Below, piece by piece: positions 50,790 to 63,700 of a stretch of 64,000 nucleotides of DNA; within the stretch, counting starts at the first letter, position 1, and every line of letters begins with the position of its first letter. The notes below the pieces were generated by a model. That model made no database searches, had not been told where the DNA came from, and worked only from the letters and a program-made list of their open reading frames with translations. The DNA comes from Paramecium tetraurelia (Eukaryota > Ciliophora > Oligohymenophorea > Peniculida > Parameciidae), in the NCBI RefSeq assembly GCF_000165425.1, contig NW_001799002.1:67699-131698 (forward strand), written 5' to 3'. A program made the position numbers and the translations under genes.

Positions 50790-53008
50790 ATGGATTAGGA
50801 ATATGACTTGTAATTACAGGTGACCCGTAGTAAAATAAATCAAAAAAGTTCAATACCTAGGTTTGCATTTTAGAACAACCAACAAGATTTTGATGAATCT
50901 TTAAAACATTTATCATTATAATAGACTAGAATTACCTAATTGCCAGATGGGTTGTAGAAACTTAGAAAATTGATATCTTTGAATTTGAATGATAACTACA
51001 TTAAATAAATAGATTACAATATTTTAGATGGATTAAAGAACTTAGAAATATTGTTCATCAGAAATAATCTATTATAAGAATTCTAATTTGGGAGATTCCT
51101 GCATTTGTAATAACTAGATTTATCTCAAAACCATATTAAGAAGATTTGCGCTGAAATAGGAGATTTGTTGCAATTAGACCAATTATTCATTTCCCACAAC
51201 AGCTTCGTAGAAATCCCTAAAAGCATTACCAAACTAAAATGTATTAAAATGATTTAAGTAGACACTTTAAATGTTTTCTAATTAGATTGGTTTAAGTATG
51301 GGGATCCAGGAGTTTAAGAGTTGTTTCAATCTTAAGATCTGATATATTAATTATTACATACAATAGAGTTATGCTGCATAGGAGAAACAATATCGGCAAA
51401 GTAATTGTTAAGTTCAATTGCATTTAAACAATTTGCCTTAAAGTATCAGGATAAAGACATATAGATCCAATATAAAATCCATTAGACAATTTTGGATGAA
51501 GACATTGGGATGCTGAGAACATTCCTTTCTGAACCAAAAAAATTTTAAATTGATGAAATCAATCAAGAAGACTACTCTCCTTTAGGATTGTCGATTTGGG
51601 AAGAGAAATACTTAGCAGCAAGATACTTATTGTATGCAAATGCTGACCCAAATAAAGGAGCGTATGTTTATAATTTATGTATAGTTCATGGGCTAAGAGT
51701 TGTTTGAATATTGCAGTATCAAAATTGTAATATTATCTTGTATTTGATCTAATCAAGCGAAATGTAGGAATGCATGAATTGGATATATATGGTAATAATT
51801 GTATTCATTACTTATTTTGTGTATATCAAATGAATGAAGTGGAGGCTCAAAAGATTCTTTAATTACTATTAAAAAACGGAGTTAATGGTAATCATATAAA
51901 TAACAATGGTTATACTCCAATTCACCTAGCTGTATCAAAAGGATACATCTAAGTGATTGAGTATATCTATAAACAGAAAGAATACAAATTCAATTTTAGA
52001 TAGAAAACCTAAAAATAAAAGCATAATTGTTTACATTTGGCAGTTCTAACAAGGTAGATTTATATTGTCAAATTTTTTATTTATAAATTTCCAGAGTTTA
52101 TATTTTAGAAAGACTACCATGATCTAATTCCAATAGATTATTTAAAAAATGATCTCACTATCTACAAGTATTTAAAGGGCTTTTAAAAAGTGGAAATTCA
52201 ACATATTCTAACAAAAAATGAGATATTTTATAAATCACAATTATCAGAAGAATGTGATGATATTTTATCGATAAAAGTATAGAGCTTGGCCTAGTTGGAT
52301 AATTTAGGATTAGAAAATAAGATACAAACAACAAGGATTAATGAGATCACAAGATAGATTCCTTTATCTCCTAATAATCTTAAAAGACTAGAGGAGAAAA
52401 ACACTCTGATGAATCCAAAAGACTCTCAAAGAATTTAGTGCTAGTTATATAAAGGGATTAAAAAGATTGCATATGAATTCGATAGATTATAATATAATAA
52501 TATTGAGAATTTGCTAAATCAAGATCAATTCCAAGAATAGGTTGATGACTTAATTTAAATAAAGAAGCTGCTGTATTAATTAAATTGCATAAAAAATATT
52601 ATCGATTCTAATGAGATCTATAACAAATAATGGCATTTCTAATTGAAAAGCTTGAAATACCAAATTAATAAGTAAATATATAGTGAGAGAAATCTAGAGG
52701 ATTAAAAAAAGGCTTCAAGTTAGCTATTGCAAATCTTCTTAGAAATGATTAAGAAAGTTGAAAATTTATTTAAAAAGAAAGACAATATTGGGAGTTAGTT
52801 GCATGATTTTATCAGCACATAGTTTCTATCAATTCATTCTGGATTTGGGTTGGGTAAATTAGTAGTGTTTTTGGAACAAATTCTTAAAGAATCTAACTCA
52901 GATGTGAACCACCTAGAGCTAATCCATATTAAACTTTAATTAAAAAGTTTATTGGTAAAATATAATATTTTCAATTAAAAATAACTAATGAATATATTTA
53001 CTATTTGA
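50790..53008 (+). CDS. leucine-rich repeat plus ankyrin repeat protein, 731 aa
   Basis: ATG 50790-50792 to TGA 53006-53008 with a 23-nt intron at 51662-51684. Residues ~45-165 are four to five LRRs (LKHLSLQQTRITQLPDGLQ, LISLNLNDNYIKQI, LEILFIRNNLLQEF, LQQLDLSQNHIKKI). Residues ~250-480 carry ankyrin-type repeats (YSPLGLSIWEEKYLAARYLL, NGYTPIHLAVSKGYIQVIEY, KHNCLHLAVLTRQIYIVKFF). The last ~220 residues are Lys/Gln/Glu-rich helix with coiled-coil character. There is no signal or membrane segment. It is most likely a cytosolic scaffold; LRR-ankyrin combinations are common in protists, and no specific partner can be named. Confidence 0.9.
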
Positions 53009-53062
53009 TTTATATGTATTTAGTGACATTAGCATATTATATAAATAATTAACTATACTTAG

Positions 53063-54652
53063 ATGTTGGTTTTTCTAACTCTCTCTCTCGTGCACTCCTT
53101 TTAGTAATACGAAATACTGATAGGATACCCTCAAATTATAGAGTATTATTCTGCTTCAGGGATCATCATAGAACAGAATCTCACATCCTCATCAGAAATC
53201 GAGTTAACTACTTCTCCTTGTTAAGTTGTACCATAGCAACTAATCAATCAGAATATGTTAGACTAGTCATTACCTATCATACCTTAATATTTGCCGGAGT
53301 AGTTTTCCCAATATTTTGATGATGGCCACTTTTTAGGGTTGATACCCCACATCATTTCATTTGTCAATATAGAAAACGATGTGGTTATTTTAACAAATTA
53401 AGCAGAATTAATCTACATTCGATTCCTAAATGAATCCTTCATTGTTTCTGACAAAATTAATCTAAACATTAATGTGACTATATTGCAATATCCTGTTTTT
53501 ATGGAGACGATTAGGAATCAATTGATTATTATCATGTATTCAGACACTGTTGGAATTACATTAGACATCAAATCTGAAAAGATATTTTCAAAATCATTTC
53601 GCATTTACGAATCATTTAATACGAATAAAATCTTGAGTGTAGCCGTTGTTAATAATATGTTATTTATTGCTATGGGCGTAGGAGGGTTAAAAATATTCTA
53701 ATTAAATGGCCAAATTTTAGGTTCAATTGATTTCGAGTATTAAATTAATAATGCAACTGATCTCAAAGTTTTTCATGAATTTGATGTATATTATATTTAC
53801 TTACTTGATTATGATTTGGGAGTCTCATCCTTCATATACAACCCCAAATCTACCTTAATATACAAGAATGAGAGACTAGATACTATTCCCTATTCTGGAG
53901 ATATTATTGATATTTATAATAACATTATGATGATTGCCAGTTACTAAGATTAATAAACAATAATTTAGGAAATCTATTTGAACTACACCGATTTTAGTTG
54001 GAAATAAGTTAATAAACATATTGTTAACTCAATTATAGTAGATATTGATATTTTAGATCATGTTGCAATCACTCTAGGTAAAAATGGAAACACAGTTATC
54101 TTCCATTCCATTCCTTCATAATACCAAATCAAATAGCAACACTTTATTATGCCTTCATTGTAAAAATTGAGTTTTATTAAATCAAAAAGTTCATTGTATC
54201 TTCTGGGTGTCAGTCTTCATAATTTCTATTATTCTAAATTAGAATTAAAGTAGAGTTACTTATAATGCTATTTTGAATAGGAATAATAGATTAAATTATC
54301 CTATTCACACATTTCAGAATGCAAGAAATATAAATCCGGAATTTGTGCTTACACTTAAGAATATTTGATATAATCGATTAAACCAATCATAACGACAGAA
54401 TAAAATTTTTTAATTTATTTAATTTTATTCCTTGTAGCTCTAGCCTTTATTACCATAATAGTAATTCTCATAAGAGAGTTCAATAAATATCATGAATTTG
54501 TTCATAATTTAGATCCAATTTGTCCAAAATCAAACGAAATAACTATGTAAACTTTTGAAAGTCCAACTAAAATAATTAAATTCAATTAGACAGGAGCACA
54601 TACTTCATAGTTCTCTATAATCAGTAATATGACCAGATTGTAGTAAGTTTGA
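53063..54652 (+). CDS. type I membrane protein with beta-propeller-like ectodomain, copy 1, 529 aa
   Basis: Single exon, ATG 53063-53065 to TGA 54650-54652. Signal peptide MLVFLTLSLVHSF. The ectodomain of ~420 residues has repeated strand blocks (NNMLFIAMGVGGLKIFQLNG; LKVFHEFDVYYIYLLDYDLG) and a pair of Cys near the membrane (SECKKYKSGIC). A TM helix (LIYLILFLVALAFITIIVIL) is followed by a ~65-residue cytosolic tail rich in Thr and Ser. The next gene is a paralogue with matching blocks. No database family is recognised; the propeller idea rests on the strand pattern only. Spacing to the previous stop is 54 bp and to the paralogue 33 bp. Confidence 0.88.
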
Positions 54653-54685
54653 TGAGCGTATTATTTATATTATTATAAATAAATA

Positions 54686-56334
54686 ATGCTGATTTTTTTA
54701 TTACTAATATTTGTGCAAAGTCAGGATTATAATATCTCGGTTGATTCTGAAAAAGTAATTGACAAGTTTGATCAATATGGTGAAATCTTTTATTAGGAAA
54801 TTGATTACTAAAATAATTCATTCAAACCATGTCATTTCACTAAACAAAAGTTAGTTCAAAGTACAGGATTAAATATAGATATTGTTGAATCTTTTAATGA
54901 AACATTCTTCCAGCAGAATTATGAGGAAGGCCATTTAAATGCTAAAATTGATGAAGTCATAGCAGCTGTCACTATTTAAAATGGATCAATTGTTTTGACC
55001 AAATAGGGAAAATTGTAACATTTACTGATTACTAATACAATCACTTTAGGTAGTTCAATAATGATTAATATTAAGACTGCAAAAAAGGTATATCTAAAAT
55101 ACCTTAGCAGAAATAGAGTTTTACTGATAATTGCAGATTAAGAAACTTAAGCATTTCAGCTTTCAAACAAAACAGATGTTTTTCAAGATTCATAAAAACT
55201 AAGGATATATGACTAATTCAACGTTGAGTAAATCTCAAGTATAACTACTGTAAATGATATGGTTTTCATTGCAATGGGTAGATAGGGCATTTAAATGTAT
55301 TAATTTAAAGAAAAGAATTTACAATCAATCTCTTGGGTATTGAATGGTGAATCAAATAACTAGTTTCATGATGTAGTCGACATTAAAGTGTTCTCACAAA
55401 ATTAAGATCAAATCTATACAATTTATATTTTAGATAAGAAATTGGGTGTCTAATAATTTGTTTATAATTCAATAACAACCTTGATCTCCATGAATACTAA
55501 ATTAGGAACAATCCCATTGATTGGGGACATCTTTGATATTAGATAGTCTATTTTAATTATCATAGAGCATCAGCCCTCCTTTTCTTTTGTACACGAAATA
55601 ACATTAGATTTAACAAACAATACATACAAATAACTTAATAAATATAGAACTTTCAAAGATGTTCAGGATGTTGATATTTTGAATCATTATGTTGTTATAT
55701 TAGGTAAGAATGGCCATTAAGTATTAAGGCATTCCCTACCCCAAAGTTTCAATAATTAGTCATCCAATTCAATAATTATACCAAATCTATAATAATTAGA
55801 TTATATTGATTACAAAACAAGGACCATAATATTTGGATTCACTAAACATAAATTCTTTTATTCCTCCATTAGAGAAGTAAACATTTAATTATATACTAGT
55901 CTCCAAGTGTAATTTATTGTTTTTCAAACAACACTGAAGTTCATTAGACAAAGTTTGTTTATAAATAAAAATCAACAAAATGTCCTGATGAACTCAATGT
56001 TACAAAGGAAGAAATATGTTAGATTCAAAAAGATTATACAGTTAATTTCATTCCCCCAAAAAATGGAGCAGGATATTCTTAATTGATATTAATTTATGGT
56101 GTTGCATTTGTGTTGGGGCTTGGGTTTATGATGTTAAGTTTTCTGTTGTGTAGAGAGTTCAGAAAATACGAACATTTCGTTAAATATAATGAGATGGTAG
56201 ACAACGATTCAATTGGATTGGAGGGATAAAATTCAAATAATTCTTAAGATTCATCCAATTAGAGAAAGTTTGAGAAAATTGAACAAAAAGGATCTTCAAT
56301 GACTCCAGTTGTTTATGAGGAGAAAGATGATTGA
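54686..56334 (+). CDS. type I membrane protein with beta-propeller-like ectodomain, copy 2, 541 aa
   Basis: ATG 54686-54688 to TGA 56332-56334 with a 23-nt intron at 55877-55899 that copy 1 lacks. Signal peptide MLIFLLLIFVQSQ. The ectodomain aligns with copy 1 (VNDMVFIAMGRQGIQMYQF against VNNMLFIAMGVGGLKIFQL; YIIYILDKKLGV-like strand block). Near the membrane it has a KCPDE...EEICQ Cys pair, then the TM LIYGVAFVLGLGFMMLSFLL and a ~70-residue tail with many Ser, Gln and Asp. It is a tandem duplicate, clearly diverged. The intron sits where copy 1 has continuous coding, so one intron was gained or lost after duplication. Function unknown; cell-surface or vesicle-membrane location inferred from topology. 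Confidence 0.88.
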
Positions 56335-56473
56335 TAATATTTTATGTTATTATCAAATTGATTGATTGATAAATAAATGGATTATATTAATTTGGGAACG
56401 GAGAGTAATAATTTTAAAATGATTTTTAAATGTAAAAGAAAAGTTCGAAAGATAGTTGAAATTTATAAGATTA

Positions 56474-57724
56474 ATGAAAAAATAGTAAAGTCCTGAGATG
56501 TACTTGATAAAGAATGACCAATTTTGGCATTGTTAATTTATATAGTTAAAACCAATAACAATTCAAATTCGGAATGGATTTTTGAATGGCAATATAGAAA
56601 AACAAGAGACTATAGAAATTTCATTAACTAAGTTCCCAACAATGGAAAGAGGTATTGAAGTGATGAGTGAATAAATCTAGTAAAAATTATAGAAGGGATT
56701 TCGAGAAATCAATAGCAATGATATATTGAAAGCAAACGAGTAACAATTCTAAGAGAAAACTGTTGCATCTTCCAAAAAGGATTTAATGTAATAAAAGATT
56801 TTGAAGAAGGTGAATTTACCAGAATAACGGAAACCGGTGGTGGCATTGACAGATGATGCTACATAGGGGAAGTTAGTGGGTGAATGGCCAAAATATAGAG
56901 CCAGAACTCATTTAGGAGAAACATTGGAACTTGGTCCTCCTGGAGATACAAAACCTATTGCTTGTTTATTGGCTGGACAATGGAATGAGAATATTAATCC
57001 AACAAATTATTTATTATCTGAGAAATTAGATGGCATGCGTATAATTTGGAGTGGATGTGAAATGTTTACTAGAAATGGTAATTCATTAAACTTCCCTACA
57101 TCATTTGTTGAAGGATGGCCAACTACCTATCTAGACGGAGAATTATGGCTTGACAGAGGATAATTTTAGAAATTGGTTAGCATAGCCAAAAAGAAACAAC
57201 CTGATTATAAGGCGTGGAAGGATATCAAATTTATGGTTTTTGATGCTCCTTTATTAGATGAACCTTTTGTGAATCGATATGCCAAATTTAAAAAGGCTAT
57301 AGAAAAAATAAAGAATCCTCATCTGGTTTATGTTCCACATGTTGTATGCAGAGGTTATGAACATTTAAAAGAAGAACTAGCCCTTGCTTAACAAGCAGGA
57401 GGAGAAGGATTGATGTTGAGAGACCCATAATCAAAATATGAAGGAAAAAGATCAAACACATTATTAAAAGTCAAAACTACAATGGACTCAGAGGCTACTG
57501 TAATAGATCACATTAGTGGTATGGGTAAGTTTAAGGATTAATTGGGAGCTTTGAAAGTGTAGACAGATGCAGGTATAACATTTTAGATTGGAGTTGGATT
57601 CAATAGCAAATTAAGGAAAGATCCTCCAAAGATTGGTTCTAGAGTTTCTTATAGTTATTATGGATTGACTGACGACGGGAAACCAAGATTCCCTGTATTT
57701 GAAAGAATAAGGGAAGACATATGA
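56474..57724 (+). CDS. ATP-dependent DNA ligase with N-terminal WGR domain, 416 aa
   Basis: Single exon, ATG 56474-56476 (first in-frame Met after a TGA) to TGA 57722-57724. Residues ~8-85 resemble a WGR domain (MYLIKNDQFWHCQF; IRNGFLNGNIE; QQKLQKGFREIN), the nick- or end-sensing module of PARP proteins, with RNG at the usual WGR/YGR site. The ligase core begins near residue 135. Motif I is SEKLDGMRI with the adenylated Lys at residue ~184; motif III YLDGELWL; motif IIIa-like IKFMVFDAPL; motif IV EGLMLRDP; motif V LLKVKT. A short OB fold with ISGMGKFKDQLGALKV completes it. This is a small ligase of the Chlorella-virus/T7-like size class, expected to seal nicks in nuclear or mitochondrial DNA; no targeting signal is obvious. 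Confidence is high for the ligase and moderate for WGR. Confidence 0.93.
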
Positions 57725-57742
57725 TTTATATAAAATTTATTT

Positions 57743-60700
57743 ATGTTTGAGAAAATAATCGAGAATCTCCTTTAATCAATTTTAGGAGAATACATTGAAG
57801 GTTTGGATCAACAATCCCTGAAGGTTGGACTTTGGAGTGGAGATGCAAAGATTGAGAATCTGAGGTTGAAACCAGAAGCCTTTATCAAATTAGACCTGCC
57901 TTTTATTGTTAAGTATAGCAGATTGGGAACACTTAATTTAAACATCCCTTGGAAAAATTTAGCCAGTGCTCCTATCAAAGCTAACCTAGATACATTATAT
58001 TTAATATTAACACCTCAACAAGCCAGTGATTGGAAATTTGGAAGTGTTACAGGAGCAGATAAATTAATTTAAGTTGATTCATTCAAATAGAAATTACTAG
58101 AAAGAATTGCTAATAAAGAATAATAAGATGGGATGATGCAAAGAATTATTATTAGAGTGATTGAAAATCTATAGATACGCATTTAAAATATTCATATCAG
58201 AGTTGAAGATGGATAAATCAGTTATGGTTTTGTATTGTAGAATTTCACCTTGCTTACTGTGAACGAGTAGGGAGTTGAATAATTTATTGATAGGACATCC
58301 AATAAAAATTAACTATTGATCAAGAGTTTACAAATCAGCAATATTGGATTCTATTGGCAATGGAAAGGAGGAATTCAATATGATGAGTCTAAATTTTAGG
58401 TAGAAATACCAAAAAATGATTATCTATTTAGACTCTCCTTATAAAGCAAGGTTGTACAACCACCAAAACAGAGCGATAATCTACCAGACTATAAATTTGA
58501 TTTGGATTTACAATCATTTGATATTAATTTCTCAAAGCCTTAAGTCTAATAAATCCTCAATCTAACAGACTATTTGAATTCTTACAATAGAGCTAAGATC
58601 TCTTTCTAAAGATAATAGTAAATGATCTAGCCATTGAATGAGATGGATCAAAAGAGAGTTAAACAATTATTGCAATTAGTATAATTAGATAAAAAATATA
58701 ATGATGGACTTAATAAAGAGTAGAAATTAGAACTTTGTGCTATTTTAGAGAAAACTCAGATCAAAGAAATCAAACCGATCGTTTTGGAAGTCATTAAGGA
58801 GTAATAATATGAAGACATGAAATAAAAGGCTCTGAAAAAGAAATAACCATAAGGATTCTTATAGAATTGGTTTGGAAGGGGTAAATAACAGTAATAGAAT
58901 GAAACACCTACACTTTTAGATGAAGAATCAGAAGAAATCTATAAATTTTTATAATAGAATTTCTCATAGGATGAATCTTAATAAAATTAAGGGAAGGTGA
59001 CACAAATAGTAGTGAGTGGGAAAATGAGATAAGGAACAATTACTTTAAGTAATCCTAGATAATAGAAGGTGGATGAAATTAAGATTCTGTTTTAAGACTT
59101 AATATGCGAATTGAAATCAGATAAGGATCTAATATTGGATCTATCTTTAATCGATATGATTGTTCTATTTAATGATTAACAATTCCTTACAAATACAAGT
59201 AATGATAAATCAAAACCTATATTCTTATTGAATTTCAAAATTATCGAATCCATTACTACTTATATTTAATTAGAAACTAGATCATCTAAATTACGGTTTC
59301 ATCCAGATTTAATAACAGTATTAAGTGACTTTAGTGATGTAGAATTGAAATCAAATTAGATTAAAAATATGGCTGATGACACAATTCAAGAACTTAAACA
59401 GAATGCTCAAATAGCCTTAGCTAATTAAGTAATTGTAGAAAAGAATAGATGGGTTAATATAACGATGGATCAATTCTATTTTGAACTCCCCTTAAACAAT
59501 TCATAGGAATCCTGGCTATTTTGTCCAGGTTTAGTCAACATTAATAGTAGTATTGTGAATAGTTAAGAATTGTATAAAATTCAACTTTCAAATATTGGAT
59601 TGAAACATTAGTCTTAAAATCAATATAGTGTAATTGACAACTTTACCATTGTCCTGGATATCCTATTACCAAATCAAAAGAACTAAAATCTTACTGTGAA
59701 TGCCAGTATCCAAGATATTATCACCAATTTGAATCCATAAATATATTAAAAGCTTACTAAGATTGGAGATTGTTTTATTCCAACAGTAAGTGCTGAAGAA
59801 TACAAAAAATAAACTAAGTCGGAGGAAGTTGAGAAAACTAAAATAATAGAGAATGCTATAAAGATAGCCCCACTTTACATAAAGGAAGGTTAATTGAATC
59901 AATGGGTTAAATACACTTGTGTCTTGAGTGGCTCTTACTTATATTTTTACTCAAGTCCCAAATCGCAATAGCCTAACTTCATTAAATATTTAAAAAATTC
60001 AAATATTATTGAAAAAGGAATGGATGAATACAAAATGAATGTTCTAGTTGTATAAATTGAAAACAATTAATTTGAAATTGGAGTATAAAATTAAAGTCAA
60101 ATATAAGATTGGATTCAAAAGATTTCATCATTGAGAGATGAAGAGTTAGAATTACTTAAACAATTAGAAGATAAATAGGAGAAATAACAGATCAAACCAA
60201 TTGAGTTTGAATAAATTATCAATTTTACAATATCAGTTGTCTAAATTAACTTATAGGATTCCAATTCTAAGTAATTTTTAGTAATGAAAACGAAGGACTT
60301 GTCATTAAGAATGAAAATACACTCTTAATTCTTATAGGTTCAACTTACTCTTTCAGGATTACAACTTTAAGATAGTCTGAGATAATATCATAATAAACAA
60401 TTGGAGAATCTTATTATATCCGAGAAAGAGAATGGAGAACTCATTGAAATACTATTTAATTAAACTAGTAGGAATTCCAAGAAGTATTAAGATATTGATT
60501 AATAAATAGAATTGAAATTTGGTAAATTGCATATCAATTTTAAAAGTGAGACATTTGCTTATCTATTATAATTCATAAATAGCAATGATAATATTTAGAA
60601 TCAATAGGAGAAAAAATTAGATAAAATTGAAAAGGAGTTTTTGGAAGCAGAGAAGCAATTTTTATTATTAAAATTGAATGTGTAAATTAATTAAATCAGT

Positions 60701-63700
60701 TTGTCTATTGTTCATGAAATTACCAAATTGCCATTTGTAGATATTCAGTTTTAAAACTCTTTTATTGAAATGCTTAAATATCAAGATGAATTATAAATGT
60801 AAGTTAATTTAGGAAACCTATAAATTAATGATTTAACTAATCATCCATATACATTAACATAAGAAGAAGATTATCACTTGATTAAATCAAATTAAATTGT
60901 GGGAATCAAATAGAAGGGAGAGTCTTTGCTATTTGTTAAGATCATCTTAATCGAACCATTATCAAAAAAAGCATAATTAAATAGAGATATCATTAGAGTT
61001 GATGCAAAAATAAGTCAAATTGTGGCTGACTATTAATAACAACCAATTCTAAGGATTATTGATTATATTCAGAATTTATAAGAACCATTCACTAATCCAA
61101 ATTCATTTAAAGTTTAAGGCTATTAAATAGACAATGTTGCGAATCAAAAGAAACCACCAAGTAGAATCACTATTTAACCTTCAAAGGAGGAATCAATTAA
61201 GATTACATCTAATCCTCCGAGAATGAAGTTAACTGTTCAGATTGACAATCCCTAAATCATCATTAGAAACAAATTCTCAAATGAATTCATGATCATCAAT
61301 TTAGGATAAATAAGTGTTGCTAATGAATAATAATAAATCAATTAATTTTTTAAGGAGATATATACAATTTAGATAACATAACTTAATATCATAGGAGAAT
61401 GTGATAACAAAAAGGGTGTTATTGCTAGTGATTTCAATTTACTATTGACTGTCACTCTACCTGATTTGGTGTAATATTATAAATAGATCCATAGTAAAGT
61501 TGAAGAAACTATTCATATAAGTTGTGAAATGAGCGAATTTATCTTAAATATTGATAGAAACACTATGAAATTGATTAATAGGTTGGTTGCTTATAATTTC
61601 ACACTTAATGATTCTTTTAATGAATATGTATTACTCAATTCTGAAAAATCAAATTAAATAAGTTAAGAATAATAGAAGATAATATTAAAGTAGGATGCTG
61701 AAAAGAAAATTAGAAATTAAGATTACTTCTTGAAATTTAAATTGAAGATTGTTAATATTTCTATATTCCTATGTTTACATAGACCTTTAATAAGACTGTC
61801 AATAGTGGATAGTAATATAGAATTTAATATGAAAAAGGATGATAAAAAGGAGTTGATTATTTAGATATCGTCTTTCAATTCTTGTGTGTATGAATAAATA
61901 AATGGATATTTTGTGAGTAAGCCTCTAATAGGAATACAGGAGGAAAAACAATATGATAATTTGAATGATCTCACATATTTGATTAAGAATGCCTCGAGTT
62001 CTGAATAGGAGTCAGGTAAAATTGAGATGTACATCAATCCAACATAAAATAAAACTCACAATAAGTTGTATTTAACTTTTGGTTCATTTTTATTAACTAT
62101 TTAAACAAAGATCATTTTATAGACTTTGACAATATTTGAGAGCGAGTAATTAAATCCATTTGTAAATGAAGCTTTAAAGGAGTATTAAAGCAGATATGAT
62201 TAATATTTGAGAAGCCAACAAAAGGAGGAAGAAGTGTAACCAACTGATTCATAAATCTTTATTACCTTAGGTGATGTAATAATTGCAATTCCATCGAATG
62301 ACGAATCCATTTTGACATTCACTGGTAAATTCAATATCATTGTGAATACACATGACACTATGAATGCTGATGAACTTCTTTGTATAATCAAAGAGAAAGG
62401 ATTGAATGAATACGATTTGATTGGAATGAACTTCAAAATAAAAACATCTGTATCGATAGAATAAGTTCAAGCATATGTGGCATCAAAGTAATAACTATAT
62501 AGTAAATAATTTAATTTACTTGACAACAAGAGATAAATCATTTGGCCATTCACTATGCTCTTGAATCAGAGTTAATAATTAGTATTATCAGAAAATCTGG
62601 ATTCTCTTGTCGAAAAACAAAGCATTAAGTTGTCATTAAGTCAATTTCAATTCAGAATTGCATTCACTGATGTTTTGTTTATCTAAAATCAGATTAATAA
62701 TTAATTGTAAATAGTTAATGATTTAACAAATAATGATATAAAATAATAACAGAAGTAAGAGAAAAATCAATAGCAATAAAATAGTTTATAGAATTTTGAA
62801 TTAGTCATTGATGGTATTGATGTGATAATTTTGAATGACATAGAGAATTACTATTAGTATATTATGAATTTCAAATTATTTTAAACACAAACCAAATTAG
62901 AATAGACATCTAGGAATTTTAAATTCTTAATAGAATTACCAATCTAATTGCATTATTTCAATTAAAATATTGGAATTTGGGAACCAATAATTGAAAAGTG
63001 TGTCATATCAATTGTCTATTAAAAAGATTTAACAGGTTTTGATATTGTAGCAGAGAATCAATTAGATGTTCAAATAAAAGAAGGTGTAAATATAAATGTA
63101 TCTACTCAAATGATCTTAACTGTTTATTCAGCATTGACTATCTTAACTTAGAAATTACAGGCTAAGGACAAAAATCAAATCAATTGTTAAAATAACTCCT
63201 ATGCTAAATACTCAATTTATAATCTCTTAGGAAGTGATGTTCTATGTGAAACCTAAGATAATACGATTATAATAGCTCAGCATAATGAATAAAAAGATTT
63301 TGATGTCAAAAATCCTAAATCTAACAATTCAGTTTCCCTATAGATTTAAGGCGATAAAAACCCATTTGAAATACTAAATTGGAATATAGATAAATTGTAA
63401 TAGAAAATGAAGAAAATTGGAAATAATAGTCCAGTGCTGATTAAGAACTTTGTTGATCAATTAAAGAATTAGAGAGTGATTTATTTGAGTTCTGAATATA
63501 TCTTTGAGAATAATACTTAAACTCATTTGGACATAGTATTCAAGGATTCTAAGGCCAATCTTCATATTTCTAAATTGCAAGCCTATATGTAGGACCAAAA
63601 TGCAAGACAAGTAACATGCTAACCTAATTAATATGTGCTTCCATAATTTTTATTATACAGTGATTTTTATATAAGAAAAGCAAACAACAATTAAGAGAAG

